In this document: positions 42,183 to 42,525 of the stretch, one piece after another | Numbering within the stretch: position 1 is the first letter of the stretch | How the letters are laid out: each line of letters opens with the position of its first letter | From: Streptomyces longispororuber | GTDB taxonomy: Bacteria; Actinomycetota; Actinomycetes; Streptomycetales; Streptomycetaceae | Assembly: GCF_024448165.1 (NCBI RefSeq) | Contig: NZ_JAMOLN010000069.1 | Coordinates: 1 to 42,525 of the forward strand | Reading direction: 5' to 3' | DNA: 42,525 nucleotides | The notes under the pieces: model-generated | Database searches by the model: none | Told to the model about the DNA's origin: nothing | What the model saw: the letters and a program-made list of their open reading frames with translations, nothing else | Program-made: the position numbers and the translations under genes

Positions 42183-42220
42183 CTGGATCTTCGGACTCCG
42201 GTTCGTATCTGATCCGTCCC

Positions 42221-42292
42221 GCGCGATTAGCTCAGCGGGAGAGCGCTTCCCTGACACGGAAGAGGTCACTGGTTCAATCCCAGTATCGCGCA
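42221..42292 (+). tRNA. tRNA-Val(GAC), copy 2
   Basis: Identical in all 72 bases to copy 1, 38 nt downstream. Anticodon GAC at 42253-42255. Confidence 0.96.
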
Positions 42293-42354
42293 CGCAGCAC
42301 CACGCAGTACCGAGCAAGACCCCCTGCGGAGCCTGATAGAGTCTGGCCCGTCCC

Positions 42355-42426
42355 GCGCGATTAGCTCAGCGGGAGAGCGCTTCCCTGACACGGAAGAGGT
42401 CACTGGTTCAATCCCAGTATCGCGCA
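42355..42426 (+). tRNA. tRNA-Val(GAC), copy 3
   Basis: Identical to copies 1 and 2, 62 nt after copy 2. Anticodon GAC at 42387-42389. The bases just before copies 2 and 3 share CGTCCC, which hints at segmental duplication. Confidence 0.96.
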
Positions 42427-42431
42427 CCGCC

Positions 42432-42466
42432 AAGAAGCCCCCGGTCCTTCCGACCGGGGGCTTCTT
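42432..42466 (+). terminator. Terminator of the tRNA cluster
   Basis: Perfect 15-bp arms (42432-42446 and 42452-42466, AAGAAGCCCCCGGTC and its complement) with a 5-nt loop, five bases after the last tRNA. The arms begin with A and end with T bases, so it can work on both strands. Confidence 0.9.
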
Positions 42467-42487
42467 CGTGTTCAGGCGAAGGACGGC

Positions 42488-42525
42488 TCAGGAGGAGAAG
42501 AGCATCCGGCCGAAGCCCTTGTTGT
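42488..42525 (-). CDS. C-terminal end of an unidentified gene (partial)
   Basis: The minus strand entering from the right edge reads NKGFGRMLFSS and then TGA (42488-42490). The position, convergent with the tRNA cluster beyond a bidirectional terminator, suits a true gene end, but eleven codons are too few to name it. Confidence 0.4.
   Translation of the reverse strand, partial: NKGFGRMLFSS

Noticed and set aside
42111..42426. Three 72-base repeats with 38- and 62-nt spacers, possibly a CRISPR-like array
   Set aside because: Each repeat folds as a complete tRNA-Val with anticodon GAC. The spacing is irregular and no cas gene is present.

Overview
This window is chromosomal DNA from a Streptomyces or a very close relative. 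It is strongly GC-rich, uses GTG and TTG starts freely, carries the sporulation gene ssgB, and has the actinobacterial order yajC-secD-secF-apt-relA beside ruvCAB, yebC, pdxST and the phosphatidylinositol mannoside genes. Most of it is core-genome material; family assignments were made by reading the translations, without database searches.

Region 1 (1-10 kb, all minus strand): the start of relA, then apt, secF, secD and yajC (protein export and purine salvage), the Holliday-junction set ruvB-ruvA-ruvC, a YebC-family protein, and pdxT/pdxS (pyridoxal phosphate synthase). Region 2 (10-23 kb): a LemA-like membrane protein, then pimA, an acyltransferase and pgsA, tightly coupled, for phosphatidylinositol and its mannosides. 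Next come a degenerate EF-G-like GTPase, an unknown multi-pass membrane protein, a divergent MocR regulator/YczE membrane protein pair, a HIT-family hydrolase, a small potassium channel and thrS. In mycobacteria thrS, HIT, pgsA, acyltransferase and pimA are contiguous; here that block is interrupted.

Region 3 (23-26.5 kb): a DinB-like protein facing a two-gene unit, a DUF4365 (nuclease-like) protein and an unrecognised 407-residue protein, followed by a divergent DEDDh exonuclease. This pair is the best candidate for an undescribed system. Region 4 (26.4-33.9 kb): two copies of tRNA-Val(CAC) lie in a perfect 82-bp direct repeat 7,431 bp apart. Between them sit a SRPBCC protein and a complete carbohydrate locus: a Tat/lipoprotein sugar-binding protein, two ABC permeases, a DUF624 membrane protein and a large Tat-exported exo-rhamnogalacturonan-lyase-like enzyme. 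The locus starts behind two AAGCGCTT-centred palindromes typical of LacI-family operators. It has no ABC ATPase of its own and no local regulator.

Region 5 (33.9-42.5 kb): a TIGR02611-like membrane protein, ssgB, a CGNR zinc-finger regulator, small membrane proteins, a Tat-exported DUF4874/DUF4832 protein, a DsbA-like protein, a two-domain acetyltransferase, pabC and pabB. The window ends in a five-gene tRNA cluster, Gly(GCC)-Cys(GCA)-Val(GAC)x3, closed by a strong terminator and followed by the tail of an unidentified minus-strand gene. No intergenic stretch exceeds 300 bases. No transposase, integrase, CRISPR array or phage gene was seen.
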